Shown in pieces: positions 19,701 to 33,700 of a stretch of DNA of 64,000 nt. The DNA lies in NCBI GenBank assembly GCA_003116975.1, contig BGKB01000128.1, positions 2,840 through 66,839 of the forward strand, in the 5' to 3' direction. The number at the start of each line of letters is the position of its first letter. Position 1 is the stretch's first letter. A program made the position numbers and the translations under genes. This DNA comes from Aurantiochytrium sp. KH105. Its lineage: Eukaryota; Sar; Bigyra; Thraustochytrida; Thraustochytriidae. The notes under the pieces are model-generated. The model did not search any database, was not told the origin of the DNA, and saw only the letters and a list, made by a program, of their open reading frames with translations.

Positions 19701-21555
19701 GGACGTAATTCTGGAAGCCTTGCTCTGTCCTGATGCGGCAGGCAGCCCCGAGGCCACTTTGCACCCGGACTTGCTGTTGCTCACCGAGCGTGTATCAAAC
19801 CTCGTACAAAGAATTCGCGACCAAAGGAGGACGAAAAAGAGACTCGAGAATGATCTCGATGACGCTCGTGAGTATGAACGCGAAGATCCTCACGCGAAAG
19901 CCAAGATTCCGGGCCTAGAGAGAAAGCTACGAGACATCGAAGATCTTTACAAGCTGGGCAGCGAGCTACGCAGCGTACGCGCGCGATTGCTGGCTCTTGC
20001 ACAAGCACACCATCCAGAGCGGCTCAATGATATGGAATGGCTAAAGGAAATTGGCATGCCTAGAGGAGTCCCGCAGGAGTTATCCAGATTGGGCCTTTGG
20101 ATGGAAAATGTAGAACGCACAGATTTTGAAACGCTTTCGGAAATCGCGTGTAAGCCTGGCAAGACCGTTCACCACGTCAAAGACCGTGATGGTCAAGAAC
20201 TTGTGCTAAAATCCTTTCATCTCGCCAATGAGGAGTGGAGCAGTCGCTTTTATCGCCAACTTGAAGCACTTGCAAAGCTTGACTCGGCCTATGTTGTGCG
20301 TATCCTCGGTGCCTTCATGCAGGATTCTCAGCACAGCTGCATTCTCATGCCTCACTATGTCCGCGGTGACCTCGCGGCCTGGATCCGCGAGAACCCGCAT
20401 GCAGATGTGCCAACGCGCAAGCGTATTGCCATTGGACTTCTTACGGGTCTTCACGACATACACTCGCGTAATCTCGTACATTGCGACATCAAGCCCGAAA
20501 ATGTCTTTCTCACACCAAATCTATCGCCTGTGCTCGGAGACTTTGACGGCGTGCAAATGACCAATATGACGATCACACAGCCTCTGCAGACTACCATTAG
20601 GTACATGGCACCCGAGCTTCGCAGGGGCGATGCCAGCAAGGTGAGCCCGGCGGTCGACATATTTTCTGCGGGCGTTGTGCTTGAGGAGCTCTTCCGCGGT
20701 CGCGAAGATACCGCAGGGATCGAAAATCTTGTGCAAAACCTCAAGTCCGAGGATCCACACCGCCGTCCTTCTGCACTGGACGCAGTGCGCGACAGCGCCT
20801 TCAAAGATGTCCCTGTCGCCGTCAAGTCATGCCCAATTTGCATTTGCTCATATCCGGCAAACAAGGGGATTTCTTGCCGAGATGGCCATTACATCTGCAA
20901 CACGTGTTTGAGCGACACGGTTCACGCCGCTGCTGAGCCCAATGCACATGTAAGAATCGAGCGCAACTGTGGAATGTGCTGTTTAGCGCACGGCTGCGAG
21001 CAAGAGATTCCCGGTCACATTATCATGGCAGCGGTTCCAGACGCCTCAGATGTTCTGATTGGTATCTTGCACCAGCACTTTCAGCGAGATTCGGCAGCTG
21101 AGCAAGAGGAAGAAATACAGCGCCGTGTTGGTGTAGCGCTTCGTGAGCATGGAATAGACCCGACAACTCAGATTCATATTCGCGCCATACAAAACGAGGT
21201 GTTGGCAATGTCATGTCCTGGGTGCTCGACTGTTTTTCTCGACTTCGACGGTTGCTGCGCACTCAAGTGCGCCAGTTGTCCGACGTACTTCTGCGCCTGG
21301 TGCCTTGAGGGGACCGGCAACGATTCACAATCCTGCCATAGCCACGTGGCAAATTGCGCGGCAAAGCCCCACGGCGAAGACCGCTTCTACGGCCGGAAAC
21401 ATGTCGTGCAACATGTTTGGGCCAGTTTTCGGGCGAAACGACTTCGAACCTACATGTCGAGTCGGATTCAGGATGAAGAAATACGCTCCAAAATTCGTGA
21501 GATGCTTCAGCCGCTTCTTACGCCGGACATTGTGGGAGAAGGATTCAAGTTTTGA
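16782..21555 (+). CDS. LRR-ankyrin-coiled-coil-protein kinase-RING/IBR-like receptor protein, paralog 2
   Basis: The exon model is 16782(or 16803)-16876, 16966-17049, 17175-17258, 17343-17426, 17509-17592, 17674-17757, 17885-17968, 18156-18239, 18392-18475, 18594-18677, 18810-18896, 18995-19117 and 19200-21555. This gives 1,131 residues from ATG 16803, or 1,138 from ATG 16782. The later ATG makes exon 1 74 nt, exactly as in paralog 1. Exons 2-10 are 84-nt single LRRs; exon 11 is an 87-nt LRR. Exon 12 (123 nt) is Trp/Leu-rich and only its end resembles an LRR. All junctions are phase 2, but the introns (82-187 nt) are unrelated to each other. The terminal exon aligns with paralog 1 throughout but lacks about 250 residues of coiled coil. 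Kinase landmarks (numbering from ATG 16803) are Lys684, HCD at 774-776 and DFD at 794-796, then APE; zinc clusters begin at C891 and C1019. There is no signal peptide. The role is inferred as for paralog 1; the two are adjacent tandem duplicates. Confidence 0.83.
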
Positions 21556-21758
21556 TCATGTGGATGCGAGAGGTTTCATTCAGACCACCATCTTCGTCGC
21601 CATCGTCGTCGCTGTCGTCACTTGTTGCTGCCGTCCGACAATCAAGCTCCTCTTCGTTGAGAACGGGAGGACACATTTTCGCCCATGCAAAAGAGAGAGC
21701 TTTCACTTATTTCAAAACAAACATTCATTCAGTTGCTTCAATTCTTCTTGCCACACGT

Positions 21759-24700
21759 TTATTCATAGTCGTCGTCCGAGGTAGGTCCACGACGAAAGGA
21801 GAATTGACGACGACGGCGAGACTTGCCTTCAGCCTCGGGGGGCAGGGGGGTTCCTGTGCCATCATCATTTAGTTGGTCCTCTCGCTTCTGCTGCCGGAGT
21901 TGCTCCCGGAGCTGTTCATTTTGAGCAGCGACCTGCTCAAAGGCCTGCTGGTTCTCCGCGAGCTCAGAGCGTAGCTTGGCATCGTCCTTGGAAGCCTTGT
22001 AGCCCGGCAAAAAGATTGGGTTCGTGGACAGGTTGAGATTGTCGTCGAGATCCTCAATCTGATGATCGTCGGGACGACGCCGTTGCAGGCAATGTGTGTA
22101 CGTGGAGAGTGCCATGGGAAAGCCCTCCGCGCAAACAGCAATCACGTAATAGATGATGGTCAGCATGATGAGCACAATGAGCAGAATACTCAGCGTGTCC
22201 CGCTGACCGTCCAGATTCGAGTCGCCCTCCATTGACTGCAGCAAAATACCGCCCAGACAAATGAGAATGGCGCTGCCGAGAAGAGCGAGCTCGACACTGT
22301 TGTAGTCAAAGAAGAACTCTGCGGCGTTGCGGCGGCGCCTCGTGCGAGCGGCCAAACGTGCCATGGTCTTGTCGCCGTCATCCGCAAAGTGAAATTGCGT
22401 CGATCCATGCAGATGGGACGCGTTGTGGCGATGATCCTGCTCACGATGAACCTTGACGGATTCTTGTACACGCCTCTGCAGCACAGTGTACTTGCTAAAC
22501 GCCGGATTGTCCAAGCCTTTGGTCGCCAGCTCGTCAAGTTCCTTCAACACAGCGCTCCGCTCGCCATTACTCATGTACGGCCGGTAAAGCGAGGTCAGTA
22601 CGAAGGATCCAAAGAGGATGAGCAGCACCATGGCCAAAACTGCAGTCACGTTGGTCCGTAGCAAGAGTGCGCACATGGCAATGAAAGCCTTGCGCATAAT
22701 GACGAGCACGACCCACGTCTGCCGGTTCGGCTTGAACGAGACATAGAGTGTCGAAAAGGATTTGCGAAAGTCGTACGTGCGCGGGCCCGACTCACGCGTG
22801 TCGCCCACGCCGTGCGCGCGCAAATATTGATCTTCCATGACCACTTCGCGATGACGACGAATCGACAAAAACACAAAGGCCGGGAATCCCAACGTGTAGA
22901 CGAGCAGAAATATTACAGCAAGAGGCACAAGCCGCTGTTGCACGCCCCCTGGCTCACCGCACCTGCACAACGACCCTCCGTCACAGCTCATGGACGTAAA
23001 ACTCGTGTATGTGTACCCATCCGACTCCGGCAGCTGCGTGCAGTCAAAGATTTCGAGGGCCTTGCGGGTTACCGCAATGTAGAGCACGTAACACACCACG
23101 AGATAAATGGCAACCAGACGCCCCACGTGCGACATGAGCTTAGTGCGCTTCGAGTGCCGCAGAATCTTGTATGCGCTGTACACCACGTGTGTCAAGATGA
23201 GAACGCCCAAGACCACAAGCGGCATTGACTGACTCAACCACCACTTGGTCTCGTACTCAAAGGACGGCACCAGACACTCGATGCCCACAATGTCAATGTT
23301 CAGCGAGAGAAAACTGAAAAAGCTCAGAAATTTCTCAAAGGCGGCTGGCCACGAAAGGTTCACCGCACTAAACACCGAGAGAACCTGAGCAAAGTCAATG
23401 CCAATCGCCAGCAGAGCCAGGTATAAGTTCTTCTTGTTAAAGTAGTACCCGGCTGCAATGGCCACCAGGACCAAAAACGTGAATGCCAGCGCGATTACCC
23501 ACACATTGTCTGGACACTCTTGGCACCGATTGTTCAGGCGGTAATGGGTATTGAGCGAGCACAGCGCACAGCGCTGCGGCATGGAGCACTCGCATGTTCC
23601 TGTCGGTACCGCTCCCGTCTCTGCGCCGCTCTCGTACGAGACAACGCACGTGGCGCACTGCTCTGGATTGCTGGGAGAACACTCACTCGTTGGATCCGGA
23701 TTGCAGTCCGAATGTACACCCTCGTACACGCCTGTGAACGGGTTCAGGACCACACCGCACGAATTATTGTACCCCGCCTCTTCACGGATTGCGGAGCACT
23801 TGGCAAAGGCATACTGGTACCCCTCTCCGCACTCGTTGGCGCCCACGCAGGCCTCAGCTGGCTGGCATGCCACATAATCGGAGCAGGTATCCTCGAGTGT
23901 CATCGAAGGGTATGTGGCGAGCAAGTCGCGGTCCCAGCGTTCTTGAGGGCATCGGCTCTGCGCGCGATCTGTAATGCTCACGCCGTCTTCTTCAAAAACA
24001 ACCACGTCCAGACGATAGTATCCGCTCGCTGCATAGGGGTCCTCTAAAAGAGCGTCGCCCTTGTCGCAGACAGAGCCGCTCGGGCACTCCACGCATAGCT
24101 GGTTCAAACCGCCATACTGCCCAAGGATATTGCCTGACCGCTCCGACTCGGATTTGCATCGCGTGTTGTATCGCGATGCGACCAACGAGTGAAAGTAGTC
24201 CACGCTGGTTTGGTCCTCCGTCGACAATTCGCTCGTATTTGACGCGCGCATGATGCGGTCAGCCTCGAGGAGAAGCGTGGGATCGCGTTCGCCGATCCCG
24301 ACGCGTGTGGCTTGGTTCGAGACACACACAAAGAGGTCTCGGGGCCCAACCACGTCCGCTTCGGGGGTGCACGACAGAAATGGAAGCCCGCTTGTGAGAT
24401 CTTCGTCGGGACTGCGCCACTGCGAGTCTGGGCAAATACGACCGTCAAAGTACAAGGTTGTGTTCGACAGAACCCCGCCAAAGTTATCGCCACGAACATT
24501 GACGCTTTCGCCGCCGCCGGCGTCAGCAAACTCGTAAGAGTCCACGTCCAGGGAACCGGGGGATAGCCGCGACACTGTGGGCGCAAGGTAGTTGAATCGA
24601 ATACGAGCGTCGGCTACGGTTCCATTCGCCGTGGAATCCTCGGCATAAGTCTCCTGGTTGCCGACACGGAGCAGAATCACCAGGTTCAGCCCAGCCCCCG

Positions 24701-27700
24701 GCGGAATTTGGAAGATGATCTCCTCATGCGTGTGCAAGCACCCGTCTTCAACCGTGCAGGCCTCGCTGTGGTCTCCAGTCGTGGATGGCGTCGCAGCCAA
24801 GAACTCCTCGCCCGACTCGAGGTTCACAAAGACGACCTCGAGCTCTTTGGAGTTCGTTGTGTTGAGGAGTTCCGTAGAAAAATTCTCGCCTTCAAGTCGC
24901 ATGAGAGCCTTGGTCTCGCACTTTCTGTAGACGTCGAGTGCACTGCCGTACAAGAGGATGGCCTCGTTGCGCCGCTCGCGGTACGAGTCGTACGGCTCAA
25001 ACTCGTAGCAGCCTGAGGTTGGCCCGCTTGGCGTGTCGCCAAGCGTGCGCGCGTCCACAGACTCCAACGTGGGGCCATGCTTCGGAAAGTCAAACGCGGT
25101 CTGCGCCAAAAGGTCCTCAATTGTACTAACGGGCGTTGAAAAGTAGTAGTCGTTCAGGTCGTCGACCATGTACACGCCGTAGCCGTCGCCAGTCATTAAA
25201 AGAGCGCGATTCGAGGCGAGCGCCTCGCAGGCGCATGTTTCCGTGACGCCAACGCTCCAAAAGCTCCCATCACCACAGCACCCTGCATCCGCGAGAAAGC
25301 CCACGCCAGCATCACTCAACGGCGTCATCTCCACGAGCTCCACGATCACGTGGTACGTCTTGGTGCATCCTGCGTCAGCTCGGTCCTGAGGCTCGTCGTG
25401 ATAATTGCCGCCGCGCGTCTCGAGCGACACCGCCGCTGCGCCCGCACAATATTCGTTGAGAAAGAGATTCGTCGTCTTGATAAAGACAGCCTCGTCCGAA
25501 ATCGTGTACGCGGTCGTCAGCCACGAATATCCGCGGTGAAGTGACGAGACTTGGCACGCGCTCGAGTCGGGTAGCTGCAAGGCGACATCTGCAAGCGCAC
25601 GTCCACCCTCAATAAAGACGTGCACATCGCTGGAGAGAGATCGACGCCGCCTTTGCCGCCGCGCCTGCAGACTCGAACCCGGAACATACGAGGTCGGAAG
25701 CAAGTCTTCTGAGATCGGTCCCGTCGCCCCGGCAGAGACATCCTTGAACTCGCTTGGGTCATCCGGGTCCATCACCTGGACGCCCGAGACCGCAGGCTTG
25801 GCATACGAAAAGAGTGTCGACGCCTCGCCACGCTGCCCAGCGGCATCCACCACAACGCGCAGATCCTTGCCCCGGTACGCCGGAATTTGCAGCGTAATGT
25901 ACGTGTGATTAAACGAAAAGAGTGGGTACAGACTCGGGTCCGTGTCGTCATTGCGGGCAACGGCCAAAAGGTCGAGCGATCCGTCCGTCGCAATGAAACG
26001 CACCTCGAGGTCGTCAATACCAAAGTTGTCACCCCAAATCTCCATCATGATGGCATTTCCGTTCACGCGACCCGACGTCGGCGCAGTCAGCGGCGTAAAC
26101 GAGGTGACCTCGGGTGCCGCATAGCTAAATTGAGTTGACGAGATCGTAGTTTGGCTTCGCACCGTGACCATGATGCTCAGATCAGCGCCTTGCCCCGGAG
26201 GAACGAGACACGTAATTTCCGTGTGCGTATTGCTCTCGTACTCGCATGCAAGACCTCCTAGCGAGACGCGAGGCCGGAAACTCGTACAGTTCGTCTGCAA
26301 TAGGTCTACACAGGTGGCCCCTGGCGTATATGGGCGGCCAAAGTTTGCGCCTCGAAGGGTGAGACGATCGCCACCCTGCGTGCGTGCGGCGCCAATGTCC
26401 ACGTCCGCATCCACCAGAACCTCAGAGACGGAGGGAGGCGCATACGACAAGGTGTGAGGCAAACCGGCAGCACTGACGCGGGAGTTTTGGTCACCTGCAA
26501 CCACGAGAATCTCCAAATCGTAGCCTTCGCCAGGGGGAATTTGACACGTCAGCTCGCTGTGAGACCATGGTGTACACGCCAATTCGCCCACGAGCGCCGG
26601 GTACGACTCGAAAGAGACATCCGTGCCCGCGCTGCCCACATGCTGGTACAGGAACGCCCCACCACCCGTGCCAAAGTTAGACCCAGAGATGCGAAGTGTC
26701 GAGCCGCCCTCTGTAGGGACCGGCTGGTCCCCATCAACAATGGAAATCGCACTGATCGACGGAGCTGCGTAGCGGACAAATTCAAACAAAGCATTTGGCG
26801 TCGACTGCGCACCGGCAATACCACTCGCATCGACATTGACCAAGACCTTGATCCCGTTCGAGCTGCCTTGGCCACTGGGAACCTCAATCGTCGTATGGAA
26901 GCATTTGCCATCCGTGCCGAGAGAGGGTGCCACGGGCTCGTCCGAACAGCTCACATTGACATGGGCTACAACTGTGGCCAAGTTCTCACCCACGTAGACA
27001 ATGGGGTCCGCATTGCCATAGTTGAGTCCGTAGAGTTCGATCAGCTCCGATCCTGCCGCAATCTCGGTCGAATACACCACATCGGCCACAGAGTCGGCGC
27101 CATTGGACGGAATCGCCGCATAGGTGAACGGGTTGCTGGTGGATATGAATCGCACTTCTGACAGCTGGTCGCCGCACTGCACTTGCACGGTGGCGCCATC
27201 GACATCGGCGTTGAGGGTAATGGTGTCATGCGAGTGCGTCCATTCAGACGTTACAATGCCGTTCACGAGGGTCTGACAGCACTCTGTATTGCGACAAAAG
27301 TTTGCGCCCCGCAAGACAACCCGCAGCGCGCTCGAAGTACCGCCAGCAGCTTCGGCATACACGGAGTCGAGACGCGGGCCTGCGTACGCAAACTCGACCA
27401 CATCCGTCGCTTGCGTTGCCGAGAAGCGTTTCGATGACAGAACGATGCCCACGCTGGGCGTGCGGTCCGCCGAGGCCAATTCTGGGACGTAAAAGCTGAC
27501 CCGTCGCTGACCTCTCGCGGCCGTGGACGCGCAGTAGGCTTCGAGGTCCGATATTGGCTGGGCACTCACGAGGTCATCGTACAAGAAGGCATACGAGACC
27601 GTCTGACTGCCAAAGACGACCGAGATGATTGCCTCTGCATCACACACGGGAAGACCATCCACATCCAAGTACATGAGGTAGCCACCCTGCGTTGCAGTGG

Positions 27701-30700
27701 ACGAAAACGACACATCGCCCAGAAGCAGCGGCGTGTACGAGGTCGTCGCTGAGCTGGCGCTCGAGGCCTGTCCCTTGATGGTCACCGTCCAGCTCATGTC
27801 TTGGCCAAAACCAGCCTCGGTCGTGCACTGCAACGAGGTGTGGCTGACAATGTCGCAGTCTGGGCTGTACGCTGCTGGGTTTTCGACCGGGCCATACGTG
27901 ACATCCTCGAGGTACTCTTGGCGGCCAGAAGGGCCAAAGTTGAGGCCCGACAGCGTCACCACCTCTTGGCCGTCAACACTGAGCGTGGATAGGGAGATGC
28001 CGCTGATTTCGGGGTCACCATAGCTCGTGGTCTCCGCTCGCGACTGCTGACCATCCACGTACACGGTCCAAGTGAGCTCATTGCCCGCGCCCTCGACCGT
28101 CTCGCAGCGCACAATTTCATTGGCGGCTTCAATCTCGCACTTGATGCCGTCGCCCGTCGCAGGATCGGCGAACTCACTCGGATTGTCTTCGGGGCCGTAA
28201 AAGGCGAGAATTTCCGCGCCGTCCGCAGGGCCAAAATTCGATCCCTTGATGAGCACCGTCTGCCCGCCTGAAGTGAGTGCATCGTCCGCGCCGGCGCCCT
28301 CGTATGCGCCCACGGTCGGCACTGCGTAGGACGTGGTAACGCCCTCTGGAGGAGACACGCCAGTGTGGCCGCCAAAGTCAAAGGTCCAGACGTGGTCCGC
28401 ACCGGTGCCGGGCTTCGTGCTGCAGACGATGCGCACATTGTTCACGACCACACAGTCCGGCTCGTAGACGATCACTTCGCCGGCACTGCTTCCATACCCG
28501 CGAATGGACCCGCGCGAGTACGCCACGGCCAGGGTTGGGCAAGGCTCGCTTTCAATATCATTGGTTGCGGCTCGCCCACACGCTGGTCCAAATCCAGATC
28601 CTCCGACGACAATCTGCTGTCCGCCAACCGTGGACCCGGCATTGACGGCCTCGCCGCTGAGCCCCGTGATCTCGGGTGTCTCGAAGGAAACCGTGGTGGC
28701 GGAGGCGCTCGCTGTGTTTGCCAGGCCGCCAAACACGATAATCACGGGCATGTTAGCCCCCATGCCTGGCTCTATGCCCGTGCACGAGACCTGCTCGTAC
28801 GAGAGGGTCACCTCGCAACCGAGCAGCGCGTACTGCGTCGAGGCGCCCGCAAAGGAGAGAATGGCATAGGCCTCGTCCGGCACGGCGCCCGAGGGACCAA
28901 AGTTCGTGCCGGAGATGACCAGGGCTGCGCTGCCGTCCGCTGGAAACTCGGTCCTGCTCAGCGTCTCGATTTCCGGCGCTGCATGGCTTCCGCTGAGCAG
29001 GGCCCCGCTCCTCGTGCCTGCCACCTGCACGGTCCACTGCAAATTGGCGCCGAGGCTTGGGAGACTTGTGCAAATGACCTCGCCGACCGCGTTCATCGAA
29101 CAGTCGGTGGGCTCCACACAGGCACCCGTATCTGAGCAATAACGGACAGAAGTATCCGGGGTCTGTGCGAATCCACCACTTGACGCAAAATCTTGCGCGC
29201 TGCCCATGCAGGTGCCCGTAAGCGCAAAGGTCTGCCCGCCGCGCGTCGGCAGCGCTTCCACGTTGAACACAGACGTTACCGCCGGCGCCTCGTACGCTAG
29301 CGCAGGCGTGGCAAAGGCCGCCGAGGCATCGCCTTGAATGCCCGTGCCGGCGACGGTGACCTGCACAGTCCACGTAAAGCCGGCGCCAATGCCTGCCACG
29401 GTCTCGCAAGTAATTTGCGTGTTGTCTGTATCTCCTCGCGTCGGATTTGCGCACGTGTACGATGTGCCTGTTCGTGTGTTGGTGTAGGTGACGACGAGAG
29501 TCGCTGGCTGGACGGTGTTGTCCACGAGGCCAAAGTTGCTTCCGACCAGAGTCACACTGGTTCCTCCGGCGCATGCCAGGATGCCTCCGTTGTCTGCGGT
29601 CACGCTCGTAATCTTGACGTCGTTGAGGTTCACGACATTGACAGTGACAGTGGCCGTGTCGCTGAACTCCCCGTCCGAGGCGCGAATCTCAACCAGGTGC
29701 TGCTGCGTCGTCTCGTAGTCGAGCTTGAAGCTGTTGCCGCCCTTGAGAATACCATCTTCGATGACAAAGGGAGTGTCGGCCGTGAGAATGGTATACGCGA
29801 GGTTCTCGGGCTCATCGCCAGCATCGGGGTCGTTCACGACGCTCTTCATGTTGAAGAGATCGCTGCCCGAGCTGTCGCTGCCCTCATTCACGGTCACCGT
29901 CGGGTTCAGCTCAAAGCTGGGCTCCTCGTTCACGTCAATGACCTGAATGGTGTACGCGCCCACCGCATAGAGCCCAGGGCCGTCTGTGGCGCGAACCGTC
30001 AGCGTAAACTCGGTCGGGTCGCTCTCAAAGTCGAGTGAAGACGTGACCGTGATGCTTCCCGTGCTGCTGTCCACGGCAAAGGGGCAGCTTGCCTCGGAGC
30101 AGGCGTCGAGCTGGAAAGTGAGCGCGCGCCACGACGGATCCGTGGCGTCCACGTCCGGGTCAGAGACGTGCCCAAGAGCCACGAGGTCTCCAAGAAGCGT
30201 GTCTCCTGGAGAGTTGTTCTCGCTCACAGTGACCGTCGGCAGCAAGGTTGTGAACCGGGGTCGCTCGTTTACGTCGCCAATGGGAATGGAAATGGTTGCA
30301 ACGTCTTCGGCGCCCTTGCTGTCTCGGACCCGAACAATGAGCTCGTACGTATGAGGGTCGGGGAGGCTCTCGTAGCTCACCACGGCAGCATCGACGGTAA
30401 GGCGGCCTGTCGAAGAATCTACCGAAAAGTAACCATTCGAAGACGATGTAAAGGTGAGCGTTTCATCATCGTCAGGGTCGGTCACCAGCGGTACCATGCT
30501 CTCGAGCAAGACAATTTCGGACGAGGTGTCGGCGTTTTCATTCAGTGTCGCCGTCGTGTAATCAAGCATGACAGGTGCGGTATTCTGCTGAATCACCAGA
30601 ATCGTCACATCACAGTCCGTGAATTTGCTTGAGTCGTCTGCGTCCGCTACGCGAAGCGTTGGCAGATACACGTCACCGTCAACGAGAACGCCATCAGTGT

Positions 30701-33700
30701 TGTCACTGGCCGTGTACACGATGGAGTTGTCTGCGGCATTGATCGAGAAAAACCCCGCATTATCCTGAAAGGAGTACGTCCAAGCACGATTGTAGGCAGC
30801 GCTCGTATCTTCGTCGTATGTGAGGCTGTCGAGAATGCCAGCCTGGGCTACAATTTGGTCCTGCTCGGCGCGGTTCGAAACGACCTGAAATTGCAGATCG
30901 TCGCACGACGTGAAACGAGGCGGGTCATTCTGGTCCACAATATTTACCACCACCGAAACAGTGGCGCTTTCGACAAAAAAATCGGTCTCAACGCCATCGA
31001 TGTAGGATGGGCTCATGAGAGGCTCCGCGCTGGAAGAAGAGAAGTAGTCGTAGTGGCACATGTAAAAGCTCTCGGGGCCAACGTCTTCCTGCCATGCGCT
31101 TGCACTCTTTCCATCGTCTGTATCGTAGCAAATCTGAGCGCAACGACCGGCTAGGCAGTACGCGCCGCCTCCACATGGGCTCTCGGTGCTAAGCGTGTCG
31201 CAGAATTGGCCCGTCATGGCGGACGGCCCCTGGTCCTTGACCTTGACCTTGAGCGTCCATTCTTTGGAAGACAGCTCGTAATCGAGAATGACTTCTTCTC
31301 CAGAGCTTTCGTACACGTCTCGCTTTTTCACCTTGAAGCCCGGGTTCAATGCATCACCATCGCCGTCAACGATTTCGAAAAAGACGGCCCCGTTTCCGCC
31401 CACAAGCTCGTAAGAAAGCACATCGCCGTCGTCCCCATCGCTCGCGGAAATTGTCGCGGACTCAAAATCTGCATTCTCGTCGGCCGAAAGCTCGAAAGTC
31501 GCCTGGCTGAAAGCGGGCGCTTCGTTGGTGTCAAGAAGGTAAATGTTAATGTCGTAGATGGTCTCGCCACGCGTTGGTCCACCGTTATCCTGAACACGAA
31601 TCGAGACCGGCCAGGCCGTCAGGTAATCGTTCGCGCGGACCAGCGAAGAGGCAACCTTGAGAGCGCATGTGTTAGTCTCGGTGGTGGTAACTGCCCAAAA
31701 TGAGTTTGAGTCTCCGTTCGAGTACGTCAATGTCTGCACTGGAGCTGTCTTGCCGAGGAGAACGGTGTCCGCATTGTCGGGATCGTTTGCGTTGAAATGA
31801 TACGGCATTTCAGCACCAACGGGCCAGCTCTCGGGAACCAAATATCCAAAGCTGAATCCTACCGGGGCCTCGTTGACGTCAACAATGTAGACGGTAACCG
31901 AGACGCTGGTAGTCTGGTCGTCCGAGGTGTCTGCTGAGGTGCCGCCATTGGAAGTAGCCTGGACAGTCAAGGTAAGACCCCTTCCCGTGCCGGAGAGCAG
32001 CGAGAAGGTCTCATCTTCAAAGTCGAGTGGCGTCTCGACTGTGATGATGCCAGTCGAGGCTCCGATGGAAAAGGTACCATCCAGGGTGTCAACAAGCACG
32101 AAGGTGATCTCGTCGTTGGGATCCGCATCTTCATCAGTGGCTGTCACAGCGCCAGAGGTGTCGCAGGATGTGGCAAGGACGTCGCAGGCCTCAACGCCCG
32201 AGACTTCCTCTGGGATATAGAAGATGCGCGTGGAGGAGGTGAGGATCGGGGGGTCGTTTGCGTTGAGAACGCGTACCTCGATTGTGCCCACCACCGCACC
32301 TCCGCGGCCGTCGCTCACCTCAATGTCGAGGTAGTAAACATCCTTGGAGGTTTCAAAGTTGATGGTCGAGGCCCCCACGCTCGTGGTCACAAGCTTGTTG
32401 TCGATAATCTGAAAGGCGCCGCCATCGTTGATCTCGATCCGAAAGGAGAGTTCGTCATTGTCACCGTCTGTCGCGAGGGCCGCGAGACTTGCGCCCGAGG
32501 TGGTTGACCCGTCCATGAGAACCTCTGTTCCTTCCGGCTCGTTCTCGACAATGGTCAGGTCGGTTTCGCTTGCATTGTAAACCCAAATGGGCACGTCATT
32601 GACATCAATGATGTAGATCACGAGGGTGGCGTACTTGACGAAAGGCTCGTAAAGTCCGCCGTTGCCGTCGTCCGTAATGGAAATGTTGTACGTGTACGTG
32701 CTTTTGTCCGCGTAGCTGAGTTCATAGGCCCGTCGTGTCGACACAAGGCCCGTGCACGGATCAATCTTGAAGATGCGCTCCGCTACGGTTTCGGCGCCAT
32801 CGTCGCCGTCGACGATCGCATACTGAAGCACGGATCCGTCATCTTCATCTTCTGCGGCAATTTCGGGCGCAACGGCGCCGGAGAGCGAATCAGGGCAGCC
32901 GTAGCTGCGGCCGAGCGAAGTGCAGGCCTCCACGGGGATATTTTGCTGCACGCCTTCACGGATTTGCCGATAGTACACGGGCTGCTGCGAGGTGCTGTCT
33001 TCTGCGTCATAATTCACAAAGAGCGGCTCGTCATTGAGGTCACCAATCCTAAAGGTAAGCACGCAGGTGTCCGATGCCTTGATGGAGCCGTCGGGTCGAA
33101 TGGCATGAACCTGAATTGTGGCCGTGTAGCGCATGTCAATATTAGGCAGGCAGGTCTCAAACTGAAGCCCATCTCGTACAATGGTGACTTCGCCCGTGGT
33201 ATTATCGAGCTTGAAAATGTCCATGTTCTTTTCAAGCGAGTCGGGGGCGCACTCGGCGATGGACGTGTCGTAGTAGGTCATCTCTTCCATGGAAAACCCA
33301 AGCGAGAGATCAAGGTCCGAACCGCGCGAGTTGAGCTGACCTCTAAAGTCGAAGAGAGTCGTGCCACCAGGGGTCATTTCATCGACGTCGATCGTCATCG
33401 CACCCGCTCTGCAGCTTTTTTCAGGTGTGGACCAGTGCCACAAGACGGTCCAGTAGCTGACGCCGTTGACGCAGATTCTGGTGCTGCTGCAAACGGCTTG
33501 GGCTCGGCGGTTCACAATGTACCGGCTTGATGTTGGCGTTGAGTAATTTCCCTCACCCACTGCAGTCGGAAGGGCCGAGCCGAGGGGGCAAAATACTTGT
33601 GCACCCGCGGTCCACCCATGGCCCGGCAGGATCTCGTCGAGGACGACCTTGTCGTAGCAGTTGACCGCCTGAGGGCTCGTGTTGATGCGGTCAGAAGGGC

